Source of the DNA: Gammaproteobacteria bacterium | GTDB taxonomy: Bacteria; Pseudomonadota; Gammaproteobacteria; GCA-001735895 | DNA: 5,252 nt | Assembly (NCBI GenBank): GCA_024763185.1 | Contig: JANTFY010000179.1 | Location: 1-5,252, forward strand | Reading direction: 5' to 3' | Shown here: piece by piece, positions 1-5,252 of the stretch | Position numbering within the stretch: position 1 is the stretch's first letter | Layout: every line of letters begins with the position of its first letter | The notes under the pieces: generated by a model | What the model saw: the letters and a program-made list of their open reading frames with translations, nothing else | The model's database searches: none | What the model was told of the DNA's origin: nothing | Made by a program: the position numbers and the translations under genes

Positions 1-1112
1 TTGGTTTTTACTTCGATATTGCTCAGGATGATATCCGGTTTAATGCCCTCTGCCTGAATAGATCGGCCTTTTGGTGTGTAGTAGCGGGCAGTGGTCAGTT
101 TAACGGCAGAGCCATTGCGTAATTCCTGAATGGTCTGAACCGAACCTTTGCCGAAGGTATTAAAGCCCATCACAATAGCCCGGTTGTGATCCTGCATGGC
201 ACCGGCGACAATTTCAGAAGCCGAAGCCGACCCTCCATTGACGAGAATGACCAGCGGTGCGCCATTCAGGATATCTCCCGGGGTGGCTGTGTATTTGAGA
301 CTGGAATCATCGATGCGCCCTTCTGTATAGACTATCAGTCCATCTTCCAGAAAAGCATCGGAAACGCCAACCGCGCCATTGAGTACACCGCCCGGATTAT
401 TTCTCAGGTCGAGAATCAAGCCTTGAAGCTCCCCTGCTTCTTGAAGGTCAGCAACGGATTTGAGCAGATCTGTTGATGTACGGGACTGGAAGTTGGTGAT
501 TCGTATATAACCAAAACCGGGTTCCAGAATACGTTTTTTGACACTTTTGACACGGATAATTTCGCGCGTGATGGTGATTTCCAGGGGTTTGGGTTCTCCG
601 TCACGTACCACGGTCAGTTTAATGTCGGTATCGGGTTTGCCGCGCATCAGTTTAACCGCTTCATTCAGCGTGAGGCCTTTAACCGCCTTGTCATCCAGTT
701 TGATAATCAGGTCACCGGCCTGCATGCCCGCACGTGAGGCAGGGGTATCATCAATCGGAGAAATGACTTTGACAAAACCGTTTTCCATCCCGACCTCTAT
801 ACCCAACCCGCCAAATTGACCAGTGGTACCAATGCGTAATTCGCTGAATTCTTCGCTATCCAGGTAGGAAGAATGTGGGTCAAGACCAGATAACATGCCT
901 CGTATGGCATCCTCCAGCAGTTTTTTATCGTCAACTTCTTCCACATAGTCCGATTTAATACGGGAAAAAACATCAGTAAAAGCCTGCAAATCTTCAAAAG
1001 GAATCGCTTTTTCATTTTCTTTCAGGGCAAAAACGCTGTGACCTATGGCCATGGACAGGCCTATCAGTAGACCGGCAATGAAAAAAGTGGATGTTCTCAG
1101 TTTGTGCAGCAT
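1..1112 (-). CDS. ctpA: Carboxyl-terminal processing protease CtpA (S41 family), 3' part cut off by window edge
   Basis: Periplasmic serine protease that trims or degrades proteins from their C-terminus; in Pseudomonas CtpA degrades peptidoglycan cross-link hydrolases. The first 370 residues are present and the frame is open to the window edge, so the last part is missing. Residues 1-29 are a signal peptide (basic start HKLR, hydrophobic core, SVFA before the likely cut). A family N-terminal motif with GLDPHSSYL follows, then a PDZ domain at about 99-180 (QFGGLGIEV, SRAGMQAGD). The S41 catalytic core runs from about 190, with LDLRNNPGG. Catalytic Ser is S297 in GGSASASEIVAG and catalytic Lys is K322 in FGKGSVQ; their 25-residue separation equals that of E. 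coli Prc S452/K477. RYYTPKGRSIQAEGIKPDI follows. The ATG at 1112 has a good ribosome binding site. It lies 138 bases downstream of envC on the same strand, as in Pseudomonas. The domain order fits the short CtpA type (about 430-450 residues) rather than the long Prc type. Confidence 0.95.
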   Translation of the reverse strand, partial: MLHKLRTSTFFIAGLLIGLSMAIGHSVFALKENEKAIPFEDLQAFTDVFSRIKSDYVEEVDDKKLLEDAIRGMLSGLDPHSSYLDSEEFSELRIGTTGQFGGLGIEVGMENGFVKVISPIDDTPASRAGMQAGDLIIKLDDKAVKGLTLNEAVKLMRGKPDTDIKLTVVRDGEPKPLEITITREIIRVKSVKKRILEPGFGYIRITNFQSRTSTDLLKSVADLQEAGELQGLILDLRNNPGGVLNGAVGVSDAFLEDGLIVYTEGRIDDSSLKYTATPGDILNGAPLVILVNGGSASASEIVAGAMQDHNRAIVMGFNTFGKGSVQTIQELRNGSAVKLTTARYYTPKGRSIQAEGIKPDIILSNIEVKT

Positions 1113-1250
1113 AAAATTCTCCGTCGACTAATGCTTTATTGTAGACCAGAAAAAGGCTCGGAAGTTGATATTTCTGATCGGTTTGCTACCCGGCTCATTA
1201 TTACACAATGGGGTAAGTAATTGGACTAAACAGGGCTTCCTTCATGAGTC
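1113..1250 (-). other. envC-ctpA intergenic gap, no gene seen
   Basis: This 138-base spacer separates two genes on the same strand. I see no convincing hairpin with a T-run, so there is no support for a terminator. On the minus strand a TACAAT hexamer at 1143-1138 resembles a -10 box about 25 bases before the ctpA start codon, but no good -35 partner sits 16-18 bases upstream. ctpA may therefore be read through from envC, have a weak promoter of its own, or both. Confidence 0.4.
1119..1122 (-). promoter_or_regulatory. Shine-Dalgarno site of ctpA
   Basis: Read on the minus strand, GGAG lies six bases before the ATG at 1112, the clearest ribosome binding site in the window. It settles the ctpA start, and the signal peptide begins directly there. 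Confidence 0.7.
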
Positions 1251-2411
1251 TCAGGTTGTAAACCAATATTTGGAATCACACCAGCGGGTTGGATTTTGTG
1301 GCTTGCCCTTTTTACGGATTTCAAAATACAGGCCGGCTTTTTTCTTGCCACCACTATTGCCAATACTGCCGATAATGTCGCCGGCTTCGACCCATTCCCC
1401 GGTGGTTTTGAACAATGACTGGTTGTGTCCGTATAAAGACAGGTAGTTATTGCCATGGTCGATAATAATCAGGTTGCCCATACCGCGTAACCAATCGGAA
1501 AAGGCGATGCGTCCGTTGGATATGGCTCGAACGTTATTTCCCAGGGGGGCTTCAATAATAACACCTTGCCAGCGCAGGCTCGAAAGCGGTTTGGTTTTGC
1601 CGAATAGTTTCCTGACCTTGCCCTTGGCGGGCCATGACAGCTTGCCTTTAAGGGTGGCAAATTTCTTATGGGTCGCCGGCGCAGTCGGAACTTCGGTCAA
1701 TATTTCTGACAACGAGTCGATCAACTGCTTGAGGTTGCGCGCATTTTCTTCCAGTTGGGTTAAATGTGTACCTTGCTTTTTCAGATCCTTGTCCAGGTTG
1801 TCGACGATGCGTTTTCGTTTCGCACGGTCGCTAGTGAGTGAGGATTTTTGGCGCTTTTGGATGGCGAGATCTTTTTCCAGGTTGAGTTTTGCGGTCTGTA
1901 TCTGGCGTTCATTTTCCAGCAATTGCTCAAAAGTGTCCTGGGCTTCTTCAATGCGGGTGAGTCGATACTTGCTGAAATATTCGTAATACGTCAGGTTTCG
2001 TTGCAGGGCGATGGCGTTTTGTTGTGAAAACAGCAGCTTCATCTGCTGTTGCTGGCCCAGGGTATAGGCGCTATGAATCTGTTGGGCGAGTTGCTGGTTT
2101 TGCTGGGCGATGGATTTTTCGATTTTTGTTTTTTGCTTTGTAAGTTCAGTTAAAGATTTTTTCCGGGTTTTTATCTGGGCATTCGATTTGCGTATTTTCT
2201 GGCTGATCTGGCCTATCTGTTTTTCAATGTTTCTGAGTTGCTGGTTATAACTGGATTTACTGTTTTCTTTAACTTCTATAGTTTTGCGCAGCTTTTCGAT
2301 GCGGTTTTTGAGCTGGCTTAATTCTTTTTGTTTTTTTGAGCGTTCATCGGCGGATACCTGGCCGCCAAAAAGTAAGAAGGAAGATAAAAGTAAAGCAGAA
2401 CCGAGTTGCAT
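1251..2411 (-). CDS. envC: Murein hydrolase activator EnvC (coiled coil plus degenerate LytM domain)
   Basis: Periplasmic factor that, in E. coli, is recruited to the septum by FtsEX and switches on the amidases AmiA/AmiB to split daughter-cell peptidoglycan. Counting from the ATG at 2411 (386 residues): residues 1-21 are a signal-like hydrophobic stretch ending QVSA; about 24-236 is a long K/E/Q-rich coiled coil; about 256-376 is a LytM (peptidase M23) domain. The domain has lost most zinc and catalytic residues: the HxGxD position reads WQGVI (W281, I285) and the final HxH position reads GLY (360-362), as in E. coli EnvC (WKGMV, SLYFEIR). It should therefore be an activator and not an enzyme. 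One catalytic-type His, H329 in YGHNQ, is kept where E. coli has Tyr. The start is uncertain: a TTG at 2423 would add four residues, neither start has a Shine-Dalgarno site, and the leader has no basic n-region. The usual upstream neighbour gpmI is not present. Confidence 0.93.
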   Translation of the reverse strand: MQLGSALLLSSFLLFGGQVSADERSKKQKELSQLKNRIEKLRKTIEVKENSKSSYNQQLRNIEKQIGQISQKIRKSNAQIKTRKKSLTELTKQKTKIEKSIAQQNQQLAQQIHSAYTLGQQQQMKLLFSQQNAIALQRNLTYYEYFSKYRLTRIEEAQDTFEQLLENERQIQTAKLNLEKDLAIQKRQKSSLTSDRAKRKRIVDNLDKDLKKQGTHLTQLEENARNLKQLIDSLSEILTEVPTAPATHKKFATLKGKLSWPAKGKVRKLFGKTKPLSSLRWQGVIIEAPLGNNVRAISNGRIAFSDWLRGMGNLIIIDHGNNYLSLYGHNQSLFKTTGEWVEAGDIIGSIGNSGGKKKAGLYFEIRKKGKPQNPTRWCDSKYWFTT

Positions 2412-2574
2412 AATTATGGACAATCAGAATCGAAAATAGGGTAGATTTTTGTGATATTTTTCTACAAAAAGTCGAATGATATTTGAGCTGCGCCGATTGG
2501 TATTAGAATCATACGCGAAGTCATCTGGCAAGGCGATAGTGAACAGTAGACAAAGCATAATGATTGATCCATAA

Positions 2575-2602
2575 TTGTTACCTAATATTAGTAATTGATT
2601 AT
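2575..2602 (+). promoter_or_regulatory. Possible promoter of the ArsR-type regulator
   Basis: TTGTTA at 2575-2580 (4 of 6 to TTGACA) and GATTAT at 2597-2602 (4 of 6 to TATAAT) are spaced 16 bases. An overlapping alternative -10, TATAGA, is at 2600-2605. Either would start transcription within a few bases of the ATG at 2612, giving an almost leaderless message. That would fit the missing Shine-Dalgarno site. Matches are modest and AT-rich sequence gives such hits by chance. Confidence 0.3.
2582..2591. promoter_or_regulatory. Perfect 10-base palindrome CTAATATTAG, candidate operator
   Basis: The palindrome lies 20 bases before the regulator's ATG and between the proposed -35 and -10 boxes. ArsR-family dimers commonly bind AT-rich inverted repeats over their own promoters, so self-repression is a reasonable inference. 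The perfect symmetry stops at 10 bases, shorter than typical family operators, and it does not match the ATTC-N8-GAAT pattern I recall for SqrR. Confidence 0.35.
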
Positions 2603-2611
2603 AGAACTCGT

Positions 2612-2941
2612 ATGAGACTAGACACCATCTTACCCGGCGATACTCCACCTTTATTAACACGTGAAGAAGATATCGAAAGAGCGTCCCGCTCTTTGAAGGC
2701 GATGTCACACCCATTGCGGCTGAAAATTCTGTGTACACTGGGTGACCAGGAAGTCAGTGTTCAGGGTATCGTTGAAAACGTCGGAACCTCACAAAGCAAT
2801 ATTTCTCAACATTTGGCTATTTTGCGCGATAAGGGTATTCTTGCATCCAGAAAAGACGCGAACAGGGTCTATTATCGCGTCGGCGATGCGCGTACACTGC
2901 GTTTAATCAGCATGATGCAAGAAGTATTCTGCTCATCTTGA
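2612..2941 (+). CDS. ArsR-family winged-helix regulator with SqrR/BigR/HlyU-type cysteine pair
   Basis: Cytoplasmic DNA-binding repressor-type protein, 109 residues. The winged helix is clear: KAMSHPLRLKILCTL (29-43), SVQGIVENVG (48-58), recognition helix SQSNISQHLAILRDKGIL (60-77) and wing SRKDANRVYYRV (79-90). It resembles Vibrio cholerae HlyU closely in these blocks. There is no ArsR ELCVCDL motif and no His-rich C-terminal metal site like that of SmtB/CzrA. Two cysteines are present, C41 in helix 2 and C107 near the C-terminus, 66 residues apart. This spacing matches SqrR C41/C107, BigR C42/C108 and HlyU C38/C104, which sense persulfides or oxidants by cross-linking the pair. The ATG at 2612 is preferred. 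A TTG at 2564 would add 16 residues unlike the family and cover the palindrome. No Shine-Dalgarno site is visible. It leads the plus-strand gene row, 25 bases before a rhodanese. Family is certain; sulfur sensing is inferred. Confidence 0.9.
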   Translation: MRLDTILPGDTPPLLTREEDIERASRSLKAMSHPLRLKILCTLGDQEVSVQGIVENVGTSQSNISQHLAILRDKGILASRKDANRVYYRVGDARTLRLISMMQEVFCSS

Positions 2942-2966
2942 GCAATCAAAAATAAAAAAAATTTAA

Positions 2967-3416
2967 ATGCCTGAGCAAATCTTTGAGTTTTCGGCTAACC
3001 ATCCGATTCTGATATTATCCTTTGCATCGCTGTTGGGGATAATTCTGTTTACAGAGTTTCGCAACCTCACGCAAAAATTCTCATCTATTGGGCCGGCTGC
3101 TGCAATCTCACTTATAAATAATGAAAAAACCGTGCTTCTCGATGTGCGTGAAATGAGTGAGATCAAGGATGGGGTACTGAATGAATCGGTCCATATCCCG
3201 TTTAGCGACCTTAACAAGCGCCTGTCTGAGCTGGATAAATATAAGGATGATGCGGTGCTGGTGTATTGCCGTAGCGGCAGTCGTTCAGGCAGTGTGTGTC
3301 GGACTCTGAGTGGCAGAGGGTTTGACAAGGTTTACAATCTATCGGGTGGTATTTTGGCCTGGAAAGATGCACACTTGCCTATCCAGAGAAGCAAAAGCAA
3401 AAAGAAAAAGAAATAG
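2967..3416 (+). CDS. Membrane-anchored rhodanese-like sulfurtransferase (YibN-like)
   Basis: Single-domain rhodanese, 149 residues, expected to carry sulfane sulfur as a cysteine persulfide. One membrane helix lies at about residues 12-29 (PILILSFASLLGIILF), preceded by acidic and followed by basic residues, which predicts the catalytic domain in the cytoplasm. The rhodanese domain spans about 41-138: LLDVRE (57-62), VHIPFSDL (75-82), active-site loop CRSGSRS with C101, and VYNLSGGILAWKDAHLPI near the end. A second cysteine, C111, sits ten residues after C101. The protein ends in a lysine-rich tail (KSKKKKK). Same anchor-plus-rhodanese layout and neighbourhood as E. coli YibN. The start has no Shine-Dalgarno site but a long A/T-rich leader. 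Its stop is one base from the grxC start, so the two are almost surely cotranscribed and probably translationally coupled. The in vivo sulfur donor and acceptor are unknown. Confidence 0.93.
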   Translation: MPEQIFEFSANHPILILSFASLLGIILFTEFRNLTQKFSSIGPAAAISLINNEKTVLLDVREMSEIKDGVLNESVHIPFSDLNKRLSELDKYKDDAVLVYCRSGSRSGSVCRTLSGRGFDKVYNLSGGILAWKDAHLPIQRSKSKKKKK

Positions 3417-3417
3417 T

Positions 3418-3675
3418 ATGGCTGAAGTTGTCATTTATAGTAGTGGTTTTTGTCCCTATTGTTCGTGGGCAAAAAAAATGCTGGATGCCAAGAACGTCAG
3501 TTACAGTGAAATCAGAATCGATCAGGTGGAAGGTGCCCAGCAGGAAATGCTGGCCAAAAGTGAAGGCCAGATGACGGTTCCGCAGATTTTCATTGGCGAT
3601 TTCCATGTGGGTGGTTACACTGACATGGTTAAACTTGATCAGGATGGTGGTCTTGATCCGTTGCTGGCCGAATAA
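3418..3675 (+). CDS. grxC: Glutaredoxin 3 (GrxC)
   Basis: Small cytoplasmic thiol-disulfide oxidoreductase, 85 residues, that uses glutathione to reduce protein disulfides and glutathione mixed disulfides. The dithiol active site CPYC is at residues 12-15. The cis-proline motif TVP is at 53-55 within TVPQIFIG, and the glutathione-binding GGYTD is at 65-69. Length and all motifs are normal for bacterial Grx3. The ATG at 3418 follows the rhodanese stop after one base and gives the usual short MAEVVIYSS start; a longer in-frame start at 3310 would overlap the rhodanese and add non-family residues. The placement before secB is the same as in E. coli. Here it could also reduce persulfides or polysulfides formed by the neighbouring rhodanese, which is inference. 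Confidence 0.95.
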   Translation: MAEVVIYSSGFCPYCSWAKKMLDAKNVSYSEIRIDQVEGAQQEMLAKSEGQMTVPQIFIGDFHVGGYTDMVKLDQDGGLDPLLAE

Positions 3676-3708
3676 TCGCCGCTTAGCAGCAACGGGTCTC
3701 ACATACAG

Positions 3709-3721
3709 CCGGAAAATCCGG
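3709..3721. repeat. Short inverted repeat CCGGA-AAA-TCCGG between grxC and secB
   Basis: A perfect 5-base stem with a 3-base loop lies in the 78-base gap after grxC. No T-run follows it, so it is not a standard rho-independent terminator. It might slow decay, mark a processing point, or be chance. If it attenuates, secB-gpsA would be partly uncoupled from the upstream genes. Confidence 0.3.
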
Positions 3722-3753
3722 GATTCAATAATAATTCTTTAAAACCTAATCAT

Positions 3754-4215
3754 ATGACTGACGAAAAAAAACCGGAAAACCAGTTTTCAATTCAAAAGAT
3801 TTACATCAAAGATGTTTCATTTGAATCACCTTCCACCCCCGCCGTTTTTACTGAAAAATGGTCACCTGAAATCGAGTTGAACCTCAATAACGCCAGTAAA
3901 AAGGTCTCAGAGGGCCAGTATGAAGTTGTCCTCAGTGTGACCGCCACGGTCAAAAATGAAGCTAAAACGGCATTTCTGGTTGAAGTTCACCAGGCAGGTA
4001 TCTTTCAGATCGAAGGATTTAACGAGCAGGATTTAAAATATATCCTGGGTTCGCAGTGTATGAATATTCTGTTTCCGTTTGCGCGTGAAGCAGTATCCGA
4101 TTTGAGCAATCGCGGTGGTTTTCCTCCATTGTTGTTAAACCCGGTGAATTTTGATGCGCTCTATGCGCAGGCAATGCAGCAGAAAGATACAGCTCAAAGC
4201 GACGTCAAGCATTAG
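3754..4215 (+). CDS. secB: Protein-export chaperone SecB
   Basis: Homotetrameric cytoplasmic chaperone that keeps precursor proteins unfolded and hands them to SecA for export through SecYEG. At 153 residues it matches the family (E. coli 155). Recognisable blocks are FSIQKIYIKDVSFESP (11-26), YEVVLSVTATV (56-66), TAFLVEVHQAGIFQIEG (72-88), LGSQCMNILFPFAREAVSDL (98-117) and GGFPPLLLNPVNFDALY (121-137). The tail after 137 is variable and Gln/Asp-rich, as usual. The ATG at 3754 gives the normal short acidic N-terminus. No Shine-Dalgarno site is seen ahead of it. It lies 78 bases after grxC and 11 bases before gpsA, the same order as E. coli. SecB is largely restricted to Proteobacteria, which supports the taxonomic call. 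Confidence 0.97.
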   Translation: MTDEKKPENQFSIQKIYIKDVSFESPSTPAVFTEKWSPEIELNLNNASKKVSEGQYEVVLSVTATVKNEAKTAFLVEVHQAGIFQIEGFNEQDLKYILGSQCMNILFPFAREAVSDLSNRGGFPPLLLNPVNFDALYAQAMQQKDTAQSDVKH

Positions 4216-4226
4216 CGGTTCATTCT

Positions 4227-5249
4227 ATGACCATGTTCCCTAATCCTGCCACCATTGCCGTAATCGGTGCCGGCTCCTGGGGTACTGCTTTATCACTACA
4301 GCTGGCCAGAAATGGACACACGATTAACTTGTGGGGGCATTTGCCGGAGCATATACATAAGCTCATTGATGAGCGTGAAAATACCGAGTTTCTACCCGGC
4401 TTTCCTCTGCCGGATAATATAAAACCCGTTGCCTCGCTCAAGCAGGCGGTCACCGATGTTAATTACATCCTGATCGTAATTCCTAGTAAAGCCTACCGCG
4501 AATTCCTGGTTCAATTGAAACCCTATATTAAGCCTGATATCCGTGTCTTCTGGGCCAGCAAGGGTTTTGAGATCGAAACCGGCAAATTCCTGCATGAACT
4601 GGTTATCGAAGAGTTGGCAGTAAAGAATTATGGCGTCATTTCCGGACCAACGTTTGCAACCGAAGTGGCCAAAAACTTCCCGGCCGCGGTGACCTGTGCG
4701 GGTAGTGATCCCGCTGCCACACTTGAATTTGCAGAATTATTACATGGTGGGCATTTTCGCTGTTATACCTCGAGCGATATCATCGGTGTGGAGATTGGCG
4801 GAGCATTAAAAAATATCCTGGCTATTGCTGTGGGTGCGGTCGATGGCCTGGAGTTGGGCGCCAACACACGGGCTGCGCTGATTACCCGAGGTCTGTCCGA
4901 GATAATGCGCTTTGGCGAAAAGATGGGGGCCAGAAAAGAAACCCTGATGGGGTTGTCCGGCTTGGGTGATCTCATTTTAACCTGCACGGATGATCAAAGT
5001 CGTAATCGTCGATTCGGCCTGGCCATAGGCGCAGGGCAGACGGTGGAGCAGGCCATAACCTCTGCGGGTCAAACGGTTGAGGGCTACAGGGCGGCCAAGG
5101 CGGTGTACTCGATAGTGACGCAAAAGGGATTGAATCTACCCATTATTGAACAGGTGTATAAGGTGCTTTACGAAGGGAAAAAGCTGGTAAATGCCCTCAA
5201 TGACCTCGAAAAGCGTGAATTAAAGCCCGAAGTGGAATCGGTAATTTAA
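4227..5249 (+). CDS. gpsA: Glycerol-3-phosphate dehydrogenase [NAD(P)+]
   Basis: Cytoplasmic enzyme that reduces dihydroxyacetone phosphate to sn-glycerol 3-phosphate, the backbone for phospholipid synthesis. The gene is complete, 340 residues, normal for the family. The N-terminal Rossmann domain has GAGSWGTAL (14-22), and IPSKAY (85-90) and ASKGFE (110-115) follow. SGPTFATEVA (139-148) leads to the C-terminal catalytic domain, with the conserved catalytic-type lysine K195 in GGALKNILAIAVG, ANTRAALITRG (212-222), GLSGLGDLILTCT (242-254) and SRNRRFG (258-264). The stop is three bases from the window edge. The ATG at 4227 is chosen; an in-frame ATG at 4233 would remove two residues and cannot be excluded, since no strong Shine-Dalgarno site is visible. 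The 11-base gap after secB implies cotranscription, as in E. coli. Confidence 0.97.
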   Translation: MTMFPNPATIAVIGAGSWGTALSLQLARNGHTINLWGHLPEHIHKLIDERENTEFLPGFPLPDNIKPVASLKQAVTDVNYILIVIPSKAYREFLVQLKPYIKPDIRVFWASKGFEIETGKFLHELVIEELAVKNYGVISGPTFATEVAKNFPAAVTCAGSDPAATLEFAELLHGGHFRCYTSSDIIGVEIGGALKNILAIAVGAVDGLELGANTRAALITRGLSEIMRFGEKMGARKETLMGLSGLGDLILTCTDDQSRNRRFGLAIGAGQTVEQAITSAGQTVEGYRAAKAVYSIVTQKGLNLPIIEQVYKVLYEGKKLVNALNDLEKRELKPEVESVI

Positions 5250-5252
5250 CCC

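Larger units (their letters stand above)
2412..2611. other. Divergent intergenic region between envC and the ArsR-type regulator
   Basis: About 200 AT-rich bases separate two outward-reading genes, so promoters for both directions must lie here or inside the genes. I see no RNA gene or protein gene. The right end holds a palindrome and a possible promoter, listed separately. At 2441-2465 a 5-base inverted repeat (GTAGA/TCTAC) flanks T-rich sequence with a 15-base loop; it is too weak to call a terminator or operator. No consensus promoter for envC stands out on the minus strand. Confidence 0.6.

Noticed and set aside
186..819. Open frames on the plus strand (186-476 and 538-819) and a minus-strand frame at 797-1015
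   Set aside because: All lie within the clearly coding ctpA frame, whose PDZ and S41 motifs leave no room for doubt.
1450..1986. A 178-codon open frame on the plus strand
   Set aside because: It is fully antisense to envC, has a low-complexity Ser/Arg/Phe-rich composition expected from the reverse of Lys/Gln/Glu codons, and shows no recognisable domain.
2441..2465. Inverted repeat GTAGA/TCTAC as terminator or operator
   Set aside because: Only five pairs with a 15-base T-rich loop in an AT-rich spacer; expected by chance.
2564..2611. Upstream TTG start for the ArsR-type regulator
   Set aside because: The extra 16 residues do not resemble the family, the start codon is rare, and the extension would cover the palindrome and promoter-like boxes.
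2424..2738. A 104-codon open frame on the minus strand upstream of envC
   Set aside because: Its first part is antisense to the ArsR-type gene and the rest is intergenic; no domain is visible. Only its last codons matter, for the envC start question.
3709..3721. Rho-independent terminator after grxC
   Set aside because: The hairpin has only a 5-base stem and is not followed by a T-run, so it is listed as an inverted repeat only.
1..5252. Mobile elements, CRISPR arrays, tRNA or rRNA genes
   Set aside because: No transposase or integrase motifs, no regularly spaced repeats and no tRNA-like arms were seen; the gene content is a conserved chromosomal core locus.

Overview
The window (about 5.25 kb, GC content roughly in the mid-40s percent by eye) looks like the core chromosome of a gammaproteobacterium. 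The gene set rhodanese-grxC-secB-gpsA next to a divergent envC-ctpA pair is the cell-envelope/secretion locus known from E. coli (yibN-grxC-secB-gpsA beside gpmM-envC) and Pseudomonas. I cannot name the genus. A sulfur- or methane-oxidising gammaproteobacterium is plausible, but that is a guess from the locus layout.

Minus strand, left half. envC (start near 2411, end 1251) encodes a secreted coiled-coil/degenerate LytM activator of cell-division amidases. After a 138-base gap comes ctpA (start 1112, running off the left edge), a PDZ-containing carboxyl-terminal processing protease of the periplasm. Both act on peptidoglycan remodelling or its regulation outside the inner membrane.

Centre. 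About 200 bases between the divergent genes (2412-2611) hold no gene. They contain a 10-base perfect palindrome within a possible promoter just before the next gene.

Plus strand, right half. Five genes lie in a row: an ArsR-family winged-helix regulator (2612-2941), a membrane-anchored rhodanese (2967-3416), glutaredoxin 3 (grxC, 3418-3675), the export chaperone SecB (3754-4215) and glycerol-3-phosphate dehydrogenase GpsA (4227-5249). Gaps are 25, 1, 78 and 11 bases, so at least the first three are probably cotranscribed and the rest may be.

The most interesting point is the regulator. It lacks the known metal-site motifs of the family but has two cysteines, C41 and C107, in the positions and 66-residue spacing used by the persulfide/redox sensors SqrR, BigR and HlyU. 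Followed directly by a rhodanese (sulfane-sulfur transfer) and a glutaredoxin (thiol reduction), it suggests a small reactive-sulfur-responsive module fused to the front of a housekeeping secB-gpsA operon. This is inference. The gpmI gene that usually precedes envC is absent here.
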